A stretch of 64,000 nt of DNA from the NCBI RefSeq assembly GCF_001039355.2, contig NW_019775391.1, forward strand, positions 16,043 through 80,042. Direction: 5' to 3'. The notes below the pieces were generated by a model, which was not told where the DNA came from, did no database searches, and saw only the letters and a program-made list of their open reading frames with translations. Of the stretch, positions 12,301 through 24,685 are shown piece by piece (the first letter of the stretch is position 1; each line of letters begins with the position of its first letter). A program made the translations under genes and the position numbers. This DNA comes from Lingula anatina (lineage: Eukaryota > Brachiopoda > Lingulata > Lingulida > Lingulidae).

Positions 12301-15300
12301 CTAGATATAGAATGGACAGGTGAGGCATGTATGAATTATTCAGTACACTGGTCTGCTGGGGAAGTGAGAGAATTGATTAGTGAACACAAACTAAAGTGAG
12401 ATGATTGGAATCACTTTGTCTTACATGTACTTACACTAAGTGATAAGGCAAATACCAGACTAATTTCTGAGTGATGAGTGAAAACTTCAGCTCTATGCGC
12501 AGGTGCTTTAGTTTTACATAACCACATTATAAAGTGATAGATGTAATGATGCTTTATCAATTGAAAGTCAATAATAAGATGTTTGCATGTTGCTAATTTA
12601 TGATGTCTCTTGTTAATGTGTTCTAGCAAGAGAGTGAAGTTCTGGAACTTATGTAAGAAAAAAGGGCTCATCTTGTATTTCTATGCAATAGGCAGCTCAT
12701 GAGCATCTGGTGGTTTTTGGTTGTTTTATGAAGCTTCTCTGTACCACCCACCCACCCATCCCACCAACCCCACCCCATTAACCCCACCACACCCCACCAC
12801 ACCCTACCACACCCCACCAACCCCACCCCTTTGTCACATGTATAATTTTCAGCTGCCAGGCCATGTTGTACAGTGTTTTCAATGCATTCTGTCTCTGTCC
12901 AGCCCATAGAAATAACATGTAAAGCTCCCTGACCTGTTATATATTGTTTTTCTGGACTAATGATAATTTAATTTTCTGCTGGATAGCATTACACATGTGG
13001 GTACTTTATCTATGTGGTGGTTTACATGTTTGGGTCACAGTTCAATGGAAATTTATTAACTGGATTTGATGTAAAAAGCAATGGCATAAGAAAGTAATAA
13101 CTTTATATCAAACAGTTATTTGTGAATTTCTGTCATGTAGTCAAAGATTAAAGATCAAACAGCAAGTGTATCAAAGGTAAATTGAAAAAGATTTTGATTA
13201 GTGAAAGTTAACTTTGACCTTAGGCATTGAGAGTCATATTATGAGGGGAAGGGGGTATTTTAAAGTTTAAATGATTTTTCTTGGCTATGTCATAATAAAG
13301 TAATTTGCAACAGAGGAACCAAAAGCAATTGCTACAGAATTTAACAAAAAGGCTTCTTTTCATCCCAAAAAGTACATGGTTGTCCTTTTTGCTGCATGAA
13401 AAAATAAGAAGTGTCTGTCATTTCACAGAGTTAAATCCAAATCCAGGTACCTATGATCAAAAGTCAGTTGCATGGTATTGAATTTAGCATTAATTGTAAA
13501 AGTAAAGCTGAACAAAGTATATATGTAATTGATTCTGTGCTTTTGGTAAACCATGATAAAAACAACATTTGTATTGTCCTTTAATCTTCTTACAAGTACC
13601 TTTCCAAGTTTCTATCAATAAAATACATTATAACAGGTCTAGAGGCTGTTGACACAGGTTCTGGTGTCATACAATATGAGATAGAATAATCAAGTGGTTG
13701 TGGGTTAGATAGCAAAGCCGATTAAAGTCATGTCCGCTAGCTATATAATCCTTGCTCTGTATTAATTCAAGTAAACATTCATAAGACTTGGTTGTAAGGC
13801 AAGGCTTAGGGTGGCATTGGCCAGGAAGAGGTAAAGGCAGAGACGGAAATTGGATGGAATGGGCAGGTTGTCAATATTGCAGAGTTATGGAACTTTTGGA
13901 GATGGAGTTCTTTCTCCTCTTTTGGCAGATTTAATTTCTTTTATTTATACAGATATGGGATTTCTTGTGAGGAAGATAGTTTCTCTCTAATTTTACCAAC
14001 ATCTTGTCCAAAATTGGGTACAATGATTGTTTATGATGTTTTGCACATTGAATATAATATTAGAATTAAAGAACTTATTGCCAAAGCACCAGTGGTCAAG
14101 ATGACTGAGACCAGTGAGTTTGGCCACCAACAGGTCGCATTATTGGTCAGTTTTGTCCTGAACAGTGTCAATCAGTACAAGAGGGAAAGTCCTCAGGTCT
14201 TGTGGTTTTAGATTTCATCACTTTATAAATTGCACAGATATGGTTTCTAAAGCATTTCTGTAAGTTTGGCGGCATTTCTCCAGTTACTTGTTAATTGTGA
14301 GTGTTCCCTGTATCATCAAACAGTTGTCCATTTTACTTTGTGAAGATCTGGGAAGGAGAAATGAGAAATCTTGAGATGGTCTTATTTTTCTCATAATTTC
14401 CACCATTTCTATTACTTATATCAGCTTGGCTAGCTACATATGGCTAAACATATTGCCTAAGCTTGCACCACAGAATAAGTAACATTGTGAGAGCAATAAA
14501 ATAAACAGCAGTTAGTTTGGATGAATGGCCTCCGTCGTAGTACACTTGTTGATAGAAGTACTTATAGTATTGCCACACAATGACGCGGGGTGGGCACACA
14601 AAGGTGACAGGTTTACACACATTGTTCTCCGCAATTCAAGAGAGCTGGGCAAAAACATTTGTAGCGTCCCTAGTTATAAAGTCTAAGCTTGGTTCTGGTA
14701 GTTTTAAGGTTGGCCTGAGGAAGTGCTTGCTGGTCAGCATTCTTGTACGAGTTCTGTTTTCTGCCATCCTGTCTCACGACGCACCTTTCTTATCTCTGTT
14801 GCCTATTGATGAGCCGTGGAGTTATTCCTAGGTGGTGTTTGCATTGAAAAGATTGATAGCATTGGATTATTACTGTGACAGAGAGAGTCCAGCAACATGA
14901 CTGACTGGAAGTACGGAAGCTATGTGGAGACCAGCAGACTTTCAACTGAGGTATGGAAGATGTATCAATATTAATGATTTTAGCCCTGTCACCAGGTGGA
15001 AGAATACTTATGATGCTGTTAAAACTGGTGTCAATATTTCTGCTGCATTGATGAAAATTATAGAACAGGACTGGCTTTGTGAATAGTGGCTGTCTTGCTC
15101 AGTCTAATCAGTTATCTGAAAGCAACACTTTAGAAGTACATATATTCTTGCATTTATATTGACCATGCAGTCAAACCTAGTTGTGCAGATAGTTTTAAGA
15201 TTGAATTCTCTCTCACTCAGAGTTGGATTGATAACCTTATAAGTTGTTTGATCTATTCTTAAACAGTGTGATTGCAAACAGTCCTCACCTCATTATGATA

Positions 15301-18300
15301 AACATGAAGATAATTAGGTTGTTATTGATGGTACCAAGAACCCATTCTTCATAGTACCAATATCAGCACTGAAATCAGCTGCCTTTGTCACAGTGTGAAA
15401 ATAATGTGCAGTTAGTTATGAATTGAGTTTAATTGATTGACAAAATGCCGACACAGAAAATGAGTACAACTTATTGATTTTATTGGTGCGGATATTGATT
15501 TTGGTGGAACCAACCAGTGTTGGCCACCTGTCCAGTTCTGTATTGGCAGAGAGGCCAGAGAGGGGTAGCACAGGGGAACAGGTGGGAGAGCACAGGGGTG
15601 GCACCTGTAAAACATAGAGGTTTTACTTTAGGGTAGATGTATTGCATGCAGAAACCATCAAGTATTGACTGGGGAGATATTGTCATTCAGTGGAAAGGTG
15701 TCACCTGTTAAAATTGGGTGTCCCAGTATAGAAAAGTTGAGGAGAAGGTTAAAAGTTACTGATATAGTGCTAAGAGGAACAGGAGTGTTTGTATTGAGTG
15801 AAGTAAAATGACTGATTGGAGCTATAGAAGATACTTAGATAGACCTGCTCCAAGGGAGAAGGAGGTAAGTTTACTGGACAGTTGGGTTGGCTATAGTTTG
15901 AAAGCCAAAGTGCCATGTTGTCAACTCAACTGACAATGGCTTAGAGCTGATGAGTCTATTAACTCCTTACTATAACTTCATTTACTGGTGGCTTCACTTG
16001 GAAATCAGACTGCTTTATTTCAAATATGAAAATTGTTTTAAATGTCATATTTCTTTCACACTTTCAGCTGGAGCAGTCCCTGAAACTCCAGAACGGGGAT
16101 TTTGGCACAGAAGATCCTGCCCAAAAGAGCCTGGTCACTCAGAACGTGGAGCTAAGACGCAAACTTGAAGAAGAGCANGAAGATGTATCAATATTAATGA
16201 TTTTAGCCCTGTCACCAGGTGGAAGAATACTTATGATGCTGTTAAAACTGGTGTCAATATTTCTGCTGCATTGATGAAAATTATAGAACAGGACTGGCTT
16301 TGTGAATAGTGGCTGTCTTGCTCAGTCTAATCAGTTATCTGAAAGCAACACTTTAGAAGTACATATATTCTTGCATTTATATTGACCATGCAGTCAAACC
16401 TAGTTGTGCAGATAGTTTTAAGATTGAAATCTCTCTCACTCAGAGTTGGATTGATAACCTTATAAGTTGTTTGATCTATTCTTAAACAGTGTGATTGCAA
16501 ACAGTCCTCACCTCATTATGATAAACATGAAGATAATTAGGTTGTTATTGATGGTACCAAGAACCCATTCTTCATAGTACCAATATCAGCACTGAAATCA
16601 GCTGCCTTTGTCACAGTGTGAAAATAATGTGCAGTTAGTTATGAATTGAGTTTAATTGATTGACAAAATGCCGACACAGAAAATGAGTACAACTTATTGA
16701 TTTTATTGGTGCGGATATTGATTTTGGTGGAACCAACCAGTGTTGGCCACCTGTCCAGTTCTATAGTGGCATAGAGGCCAGAGAGGGGTAGCACAGGGGA
16801 ACAGGTGGGAGAGCACAGGGGTGGCACCTGTAAAAAATAGAGGTTTTACTTGTGGGTAGATGTATTGCATGCAGAAACCATCAAGTATTGACTGGGGAGA
16901 TATTGTCATTCAGTGGAAAGGTGTCACCTGTTAAAATTGGGTGTCCCAGTATAGAAAAGTTGAGGAGAAGGTTAAAAGTTACTGATATAGTGCTAAGAGG
17001 AACAGGAGTGTTTGTATTGAGTGAAGTAAAATGACTGATTGGAGCTATAGAAGATACTTAGATAGACCTGCTCCAAGGGAGAAGGAGGTAAGTTTACTGG
17101 ACAGTTGGGTTGGCTATAGTTTGAAAGCCAAAGTGCCATGTTGTCAACTTAACTGACAATGCCTTAGAGCTGATGAGTCTATTAACTCCTTACTATAACT
17201 TCATTTACTGGTGGCTTCACTTGGAAATCAGACTGCTTTATTTCAAATATGAAAATTGTTTTAAATGTCATATTTCTTTCACACTTTCAGCTGGAGCAGT
17301 CCCTGAAACTCCAGAACGGGGATTTTGGCACAGAAGATCCTGCCCAAAAGAGCCTGGTCACTCAGAATGTGGAGCTAAGACGCAAACTTGAAGAAGAGCA
17401 TGCCAGTTACAAACGCAAGCTCCAGGCATATCAGGATGGCCAGCAGAGACAGGCGCAACTGGTCCAGAAACTGCAGGCTAAGGTAAGGATACTAAACTAG
17501 TTTTTGGCTGCAATATGTTCTCATGGGAAGACAAGTGGATTTTTTTGTATCTATAACAGAGATGATATTTTTCATGACTATCAATGGATTTCTGACTTTT
17601 TTGGAGCCAAAAATATCATTGACCACGGCAGCCCCCTGGATGCCATGCCATATTTTCCAACTTTTTCTCTAATTGAGAATCTCATCCCTGTTTTAACAAT
17701 GCTGCTGAAATATATATATATATAAATATTTGTTTACTGTTGTCATTGAAATGTCAGGAAGATTTAGATACAGTGTGCAAAGTACTTGGGTAAACTTACC
17801 TTTACCTTCAGTGTTAACTGACTTTGCAAAATTGAGTTTCAACCTTTGATCACTCTGCCTTGAGTACCTTGAGATGAATTGTTTGATTGAGGACAGTATT
17901 GTGCTCTTAACAGTTGATGTGCCCCAAGAGGCGATGATATATCTGAATATATGTCTAAATGAAATATGGCCTTTTGCAGAAACACTTGGTGATTCTCTCT
18001 CCTCCATCTCCTCCCCCTACTAATCTGCCATCGCTTATACTACATAATACCTTATCATTCTTGTTTCTCTTGTGATAGTACACAGTAAATATGTACAACT
18101 GTTGAAATAACAGCTTTAACCCATCACAATACCCAATATGGCTGAAATTTTTCATTTATTTGTGAATGCCAATTACAAAGTCATATTTAAGTGAACTTTC
18201 TAATAAAAGACCAGTAGAAATGTTTAAAACCAGTATTAATAATTATGCATGTTTTTTTTTTTCAACTGATTCAAATTTATTTCTTGATAAATTATGCAAT

Positions 18301-21300
18301 AATCAAGTGCAAGTGACCCATATCCTGACTCATTAACTGTCTTCAACTGCAATCCAACTGTTCATGAAAATCAAACAGTGTTGAAATTGCTATTTGCTTT
18401 TGTGTATTGGTGCTAGCTGTTTGCACACTGTTGAAGTGGGAAATGGTATTCATTGGTTGATTGTCCTTTAAATCAGGGCTAAATGTGGTCCAAGTCACTG
18501 TGAAACCTTATAAATGCCACCAACATACATATTCATTGCCTGAGTTATACAGAAAGGGTTAGTAATGTATTTGTCTATATAACAGTTGCCTTTCTTTTAT
18601 ATGTGACCATAGTAAGTATCATCAGGACTTGTCCAAGTTCTTAGTCCAAAATTGTGTGTTAACTTTCTGAAATGTTTACACTACTCACAAATGTGATGAC
18701 GTTTCCTCAAGTGAAGTATTTGTGATCGTTGTCGTGTGTTTCATTATTTGATACCTGTCATAGAGGACGTTCTTATTTTGCTAAGCACTGCAAACGTGCA
18801 TCTTTGTTCACCCTGGCAACTCAGTGGAATTTGATAGAACTTGTCATCTCTATCGATTGCTTTCATGTGCACTTTGACATATGGATGCACAGGAATTTTA
18901 TGAGAGCTCTTCAAATGGAATGATACAAGGTGCTCACCTCTGTGATCCTTTGACGATTGTAAAAACCGTTAATTGATATGACTATCAGTATTTAAAATTA
19001 CCATTGATTTAGAGGCCCTTGGTTTCATCTTTATTTCAAATATTTATACCAAGTGTTGAAAATTTTCTGCCTGCTTATCTCACCTTTTTTCAGCAAGGTC
19101 ACAAACACTGATATCAATTTGCAGATTTATTAATTTTTGTTTTTATGAATTTTTTTTTCGATTTCTAAATTGTAAGTATGATTAAGAAAACAAGATCAGC
19201 AGTGGGAAGGATACAATGGGTAAAAGTAAAGTATTATAATGCAAAACATAAGAAGTTTTTTCTAAATTAAAAACAATAAGAAAAAAAGGCTGAGGTTATC
19301 AGTGTTTGTGGTTGGAAACAAACATCGCATAAGTTTAATAAAACACATTTGGGGTAAGACCTTGTTATCAGACAGAATGCCAGCATTAATCTGGCTAATT
19401 TGTCAAGGCGTTGCAGTTCCCTACTTAAGAGAGGAAAAGACAACCCTTAATCCTGTTGATGTCAGTGTTTGTCAGGGCAGTGATGGCCAATATGTACTTA
19501 ACCCTGGAGTTAAATACACTTTTCAGGATGCATTCACAGTGAAACTATCATGCTAGGTAGTTCAAACTAACTCTGCAGGGACTCTTGCTGAATGCAGTCA
19601 GATTGACTAACAGGCCTCTGTTTGGCATTAAGTAGACTATAGAAAAGCTGGTGGTTACACAAAGTGTGTGGGAGACAAGAGTCATGGTACAGTGTGATAT
19701 TTGGGACTGAACACATGGTATCAGTGGTCAAGCTGTGTGACATTGACCAGTCAATACATCAGTGACCATGCCCTCTCTGTATGTCCAACTGAACACATGG
19801 TATCAGTGGTCAAGCTGTGTGACATTGACCAGTGACCATGCCCTCTCTGTATGTCCAACTGAACACATGGTATCAGTGGTCAAGCTGTGTGACATTGACC
19901 AGTCAATACATCAGTGACCATGCCCTCTCTGTAAGTCCAACCCATGGTCAGCAGAACAGTGGAATAATACTTTATCAACATTTGAATTTAATTGAGTTTA
20001 CCCTGAACAGATTATCTCACTGTGTTGGTATTAGCTAGTTCTCATATCCAGTAAGTGGTGATATCGTTCTCCAGCATGCCCGCGTAGATTGACCCTATCT
20101 TGGTGATAGGCAAACAGTGTTATCGCTTTTAAACTCAGCGTCTTGTTTACTCTTCAACCGACGCTCTCCCCCCAACTCTTGTTGCACTTTTGACAGTTTT
20201 ATGAACACGTTTGGAGAGATGTGATAATTACAAAATTAACTCCTGATTAAATAGCTTCACTGGCTAGATGCATGAATGGTCAATTCAAGTACCCCTTTGT
20301 TGAACATTCAAGTACTTTCTTTTTCATTTTTCTTAAGATTTTGACTTTTAGATTTATAGTTTATTTATTGTAAAATTCTGAAATATCTGATGTAAAAAGA
20401 GCAAAAAACAGTATGGGATACTCCTGGGGCTGTAACACAGGCATTCCTTATAACATGCCTTAGATATTCTACACATTCTTAATACCTCAAATAGAAATAG
20501 CTTTAAAAAAAAAGACCCCACGCCTGCACATGATCAAAATATCACAAATAAATATGATTCAGAAAAAAGGAGCAAGAAAGGCTCCTCTCCAAGCACACCT
20601 GTGGACCTTTAGAAGCCACTTTATTGACAAGTATAAAAGCAGGTGCTTGAATGGTGAATTCAGCAGCAACTTGTTCAGATCTGATTTAGGGTACCTTTGT
20701 TGACTCTCAAACATCACCCTGTGCTAATAAAAAATAAATGGGCAATACAAAAAAAAAAAAAATTTACTCTCTCCAACCTTTTGTATACAATTTTCATTGA
20801 TAACCACAATAAATGTTTGAAATGTTTATACAACTGTGTTATAATTACTGTCAACCGTGCAGGCCCCCATAGCCTCTTGACTGGGCTATGCTATAGAAGT
20901 AAGTCAGGGATTTGCCCTCGTCTGTGGATAAGCTATTGAAGGTATACAGGAAGGTTCTTTTGTCTTGGATGTTTACTAGCCACGCTGTGTAGAGAATAGG
21001 CCCAGGGTCTCAATGAAAGCAATCAATTGATTGGTAAACGTCAACTTTACACTTATACAACAAGTACATAACAGTTGAGCCTGAAAATTAAACTAGGTCA
21101 CAAAGCCGACAGACCTGACGCGTCCCTCATCAGTTTGAATTGGATTTTGAGGACGATATTCTGTCTTTTGGTACCTGTTGGAAGTAAGTGGTCAGAATAG
21201 TGATTAGAATGTGGACAGTTAGTGTTGGGCAGTGTTGACTTAGCATTATGTAATGAAGTGCAGATTTAGATAGGGAGAGTAACGGTTTTGAAGTCCTTTA

Positions 21301-24300
21301 AGTATCAAATGTATACATAGTGCTGCACGCACACACACATCGCAGACGCACATCCCTGGTAACTCTTATCTCAGTAGAAGCTTGATGTTGCTATGCAAGC
21401 TTTAACAGCAGTTGTTTATCAAACTGTTTGTAGTTCTCTTGATTTAAATGTTAACGTTGGGGCTGACTTTTAACCTCCGGATTGTTCACCAACTCCTCTA
21501 TTAATCCCTATGAAGGCAAGAGATCACCAAGTGTAATTGTTTTGCTCAAGCAACTACTACGGGAAAAAAATTCTATAGTAAGTAGTAGGGGGGGATTTTT
21601 TTTAATATTTCCTTGCATGAATTGCATTTTAGCAATAATCTAAAGAAATCAATTCCCCTAACTGACATTTGCAGTCAGTTTTTGTAATTAAAGCAACTAA
21701 CATGAATTGCTGATTTTACTATATTTTCATATCTCATTGATTTCCAATTAAATCAATATTCTACAACTGACTTATTACTGTATATATGACACTGTATCTT
21801 GAATTACTTAAGAGAGAAATATTTCCACTGATGAATAACTAATATTGGTGGATACTGAAATGATATTTGTGTGAACTTTACATCAGCTTTGGTTATTCTT
21901 ATTTGATTTTAATTTTTACTTCATAACGATGTTATTTCATACTGTTTATGATATGTGCAAATGTGATGGCTAATTTCTCATTTTCCATAAGGTGTTACAA
22001 TACAAAAAGAAATGTGGCCAGATGGAAGATATTCTTCAACAAAAGGAGCTGGAACTTCATCGCAGTCGGTTCTCGGTATGGAATAAGGCAAGAAAGCATG
22101 GGAATCACCAATGCATGCATTAGTGCATGCTAACCTTTTTAATTCTTTTTTTTTTTTTTTAATTTCAGGAGCATCATCAGTACTTTTTCAGATAGCAGCA
22201 TGATAATTCTGCTACATTGTTTCATTGTCAGCCAGGAATATTTTATGGCAAGGGATACATTGTTGCAAATTTGACAAGAAGCATAGCAGCATTGAAACAT
22301 TGTATTAGTTTTAGATTTCAGCATGATGATAATGATACATTGTTTCATAATGCAGCATGACAGAATGGATGCAACTTCAGGTAGCAGCATTAAGACACTA
22401 ATACCTAGGTTTACAGTTAAAGAATAAAAATAGCATGCTATACAAAATGACAGCATGCTCTTTTTCTTTGCCACTTGATGCAGCTTATGGGCTCGCTTTG
22501 CTGATTTGAAATTTTTACCAGGAAATAGGATCATTTAGAATGAATTACCTTTGCCCAATTACCAAATTAAAAAAAATCAGCAAGCAAGCCCATTAGTTGA
22601 TGTCCTTAGTCCTGCATCAGTGGTAAAGAGAAAGTTATCTCCATCAGCATAAAGTCTTGTAGACCAAGTATTATATTAACGAGCATGATTATTTTGTCAT
22701 AGGTCTTGCAGTACAAGAAAAAGGTTGGCGAACTTGAGACCCAAAATACCGACCTAAGATCGGTAAGACACTGACTACCTGACGGGTGTCATTACTCAGA
22801 TGATGTGTTTTGATTTTTGATTGGCCTTCAGAAAATGACTTCACTGAAGTATGTGTTGGAATTCCAGTAGTTTTAGTTTTAAAATTTATTTAGTGTTTTG
22901 TGATCAGAAAAATCTCTGGAATAAATTTCAGAAAATGAAAAAAAGCACCTATTTTTTCATCATTTTTTTTTTTCATTTTTTTTTCTATATTAGATATATC
23001 ATGCTACATGATAAAAAGCCACAATGAAAGAATAAACAAATTTATTTAAATAATATATTTGCTCTTTGGATAAATTCTTGTGCAGTAAAAAAGAAATTGC
23101 AAACAAGATCATATTGACAGTGGATATTCCACTCAGCACCTTTCAGTGATGTCATTTGCAGTCTGTATTTTGATGTGTGTGTCACTATAGTTTAGTCAGG
23201 CTGGTTAGATGTACAGACGAGCTGCTCAGGCCAGATTTAGGGTGAAACTGCTTTGTGATTGCAGCACATGTTAACTTATGAGGAATTTAGAAGTTTGGGT
23301 GTTGTGGGGCCTCTGTATGCAGAAGAAAGGGGGACAGGAGAGAGAGAGAGATTGCCTTTTTGGTATGTGTGTGCACGTGTGTTTGAGAGAGAGAAAGAGA
23401 GAGAGTTTGTGTGTGTGTGACAGATAGAGAGAGAGAGAGTTTGTATATGAGAGAGAGAGAGTTTGCTTTTTTGGTATGTGTGTGCACGTGTGTTTGAGAG
23501 AGAGAAAGAGAGAGAGAGTTTGTGTGTGTGTGACAGATAGAGAGAGAGAGAGAGTTTGTCCATGAGAGAGAGAGAGTTTGCTTTTTTGGTATGTGTGTGC
23601 ACGTGTGTTTGAGAAAGAGAGAGAGTTTGTGTGTGTGTGTGTGTGTGTGTGACAGATATATGTATATAGAGAGAGTTTGTATATGAGAGAGAGAGAGAGA
23701 GTTTGTGTGTGTGACAGAGAGAGTGAGAGAGAAACTGTTTCTCATGTACAATGAACACTGATAAATCAACCTAAGATGAGGTCAATCAGTTCATTTTTTT
23801 ACCCTCTGCACATAGACCCCACTTGGACTCAGACATTGGTATCCCTTCAAATTAACTCAGTTGTCTGGAGATGTGTTCAAGAAGTGAAGCAGTTTGACTT
23901 TAAAAACCTGGTCTTTAGCAGCTGATTTGTGCCAGCAGTCACTGTAGCTTAGCTTAGCATGTTGTCATCTAACACCAGGTTCTACAGTATAAGAAGAAGT
24001 GTGGAGAACTTGAGGCACAAAACTCCCAATTCAAATCTGAAAGTCAGCAGGTAAAAAGATCTGTAAGTAGAAAATGCCTTGCTCAGCTTTTGGAAAAAAA
24101 TTTGAAGGAGAATTTTACTGCTTTATGTTCCAAATGGGTCACTTTTGTTGATGAAGATATTCCGAGACCCTCAATCTTTTATTTGTTACAAAGTAATGGA
24201 ATTTGTTGAGCACATCTTTTTATGAAAAATGTATTTTTCTGGGAATCATATGACCTTTTTTGCTTAGATGTTTTTTGATCATTGTTATTTGTTGTTATTT

Positions 24301-24650
24301 TTTAGACAATGTGTTATTTGCAGTGTGCACTTTTTTAACTGCCACAGTGTGTTGCACTTTTGTTATTTGTTTCATCACAAAAAATTACATTGTACTTCAA
24401 GTTATTTCCATTCACTTGTATATATATATGTTTTGAGGTTATTAACTTCTTCAGCTCATAATTGTTGATAACAGACTGGCATTTTAAGCTTTCTACCCTT
24501 CCTTCATGTAAAATGTCAATTTCTAGGTCACATGTAAAAATATGACAGCCAAAGCTCTGATAGACAAATTCACATTTTGTAGAATTATGTGCACCAAGAA
24601 AAAATAAAATGAAACTATTTTAGATATGCATTTCACACAATTAATGCTTA

Positions 24651-24685
<35 letters not shown>

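Larger units (their letters stand above)
8589..14896 (+). other. Rootletin intron 2
   Basis: About 6.3 kb. No conserved coding sequence seen. Features: a long TG microsatellite at about 9331-9395, a T-run/G-run junction at about 9463-9491, a two-copy tandem repeat at about 11611-11795, an ACAACATA-type low-complexity stretch at about 11880-12115 and a CCACCCCA-type run at about 12746-12830. Confidence 0.6.
14956..17400. repeat. 1.22-kb direct duplication joined by a single N
   Basis: 14956-16177 is repeated almost perfectly at 16179-17400 (offset 1,223), with one N at 16178 between the copies. Differences are a handful of substitutions, for example near 15540 versus 16763 and 15627 versus 16850. 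The unit carries an MTDWS first-exon candidate and most of rootletin exon 3. The first copy of exon 3 is cut off at the N. This is most simply an assembly join of two alleles, though a true tandem duplication is not excluded. Confidence 0.9.

Noticed and set aside
14014-14211. 65-residue ORF containing ATGACTGAGACCA followed by GTGAGT, considered as another alternative first exon
   Set aside because: Lacks the MTDW pattern, wrong phase for exon 3, and no similarity to the other first exons.
22139-22534. 131-residue minus-strand ORF
   Set aside because: Falls on a degenerate repeat next to an A/T homopolymer; composition is not protein-like.
23276-23769. Two overlapping 160-residue minus-strand ORFs rich in Ser, Leu, His and Thr
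   Set aside because: They are translations of the GA/GT minisatellite between rootletin exons; no conserved sequence.
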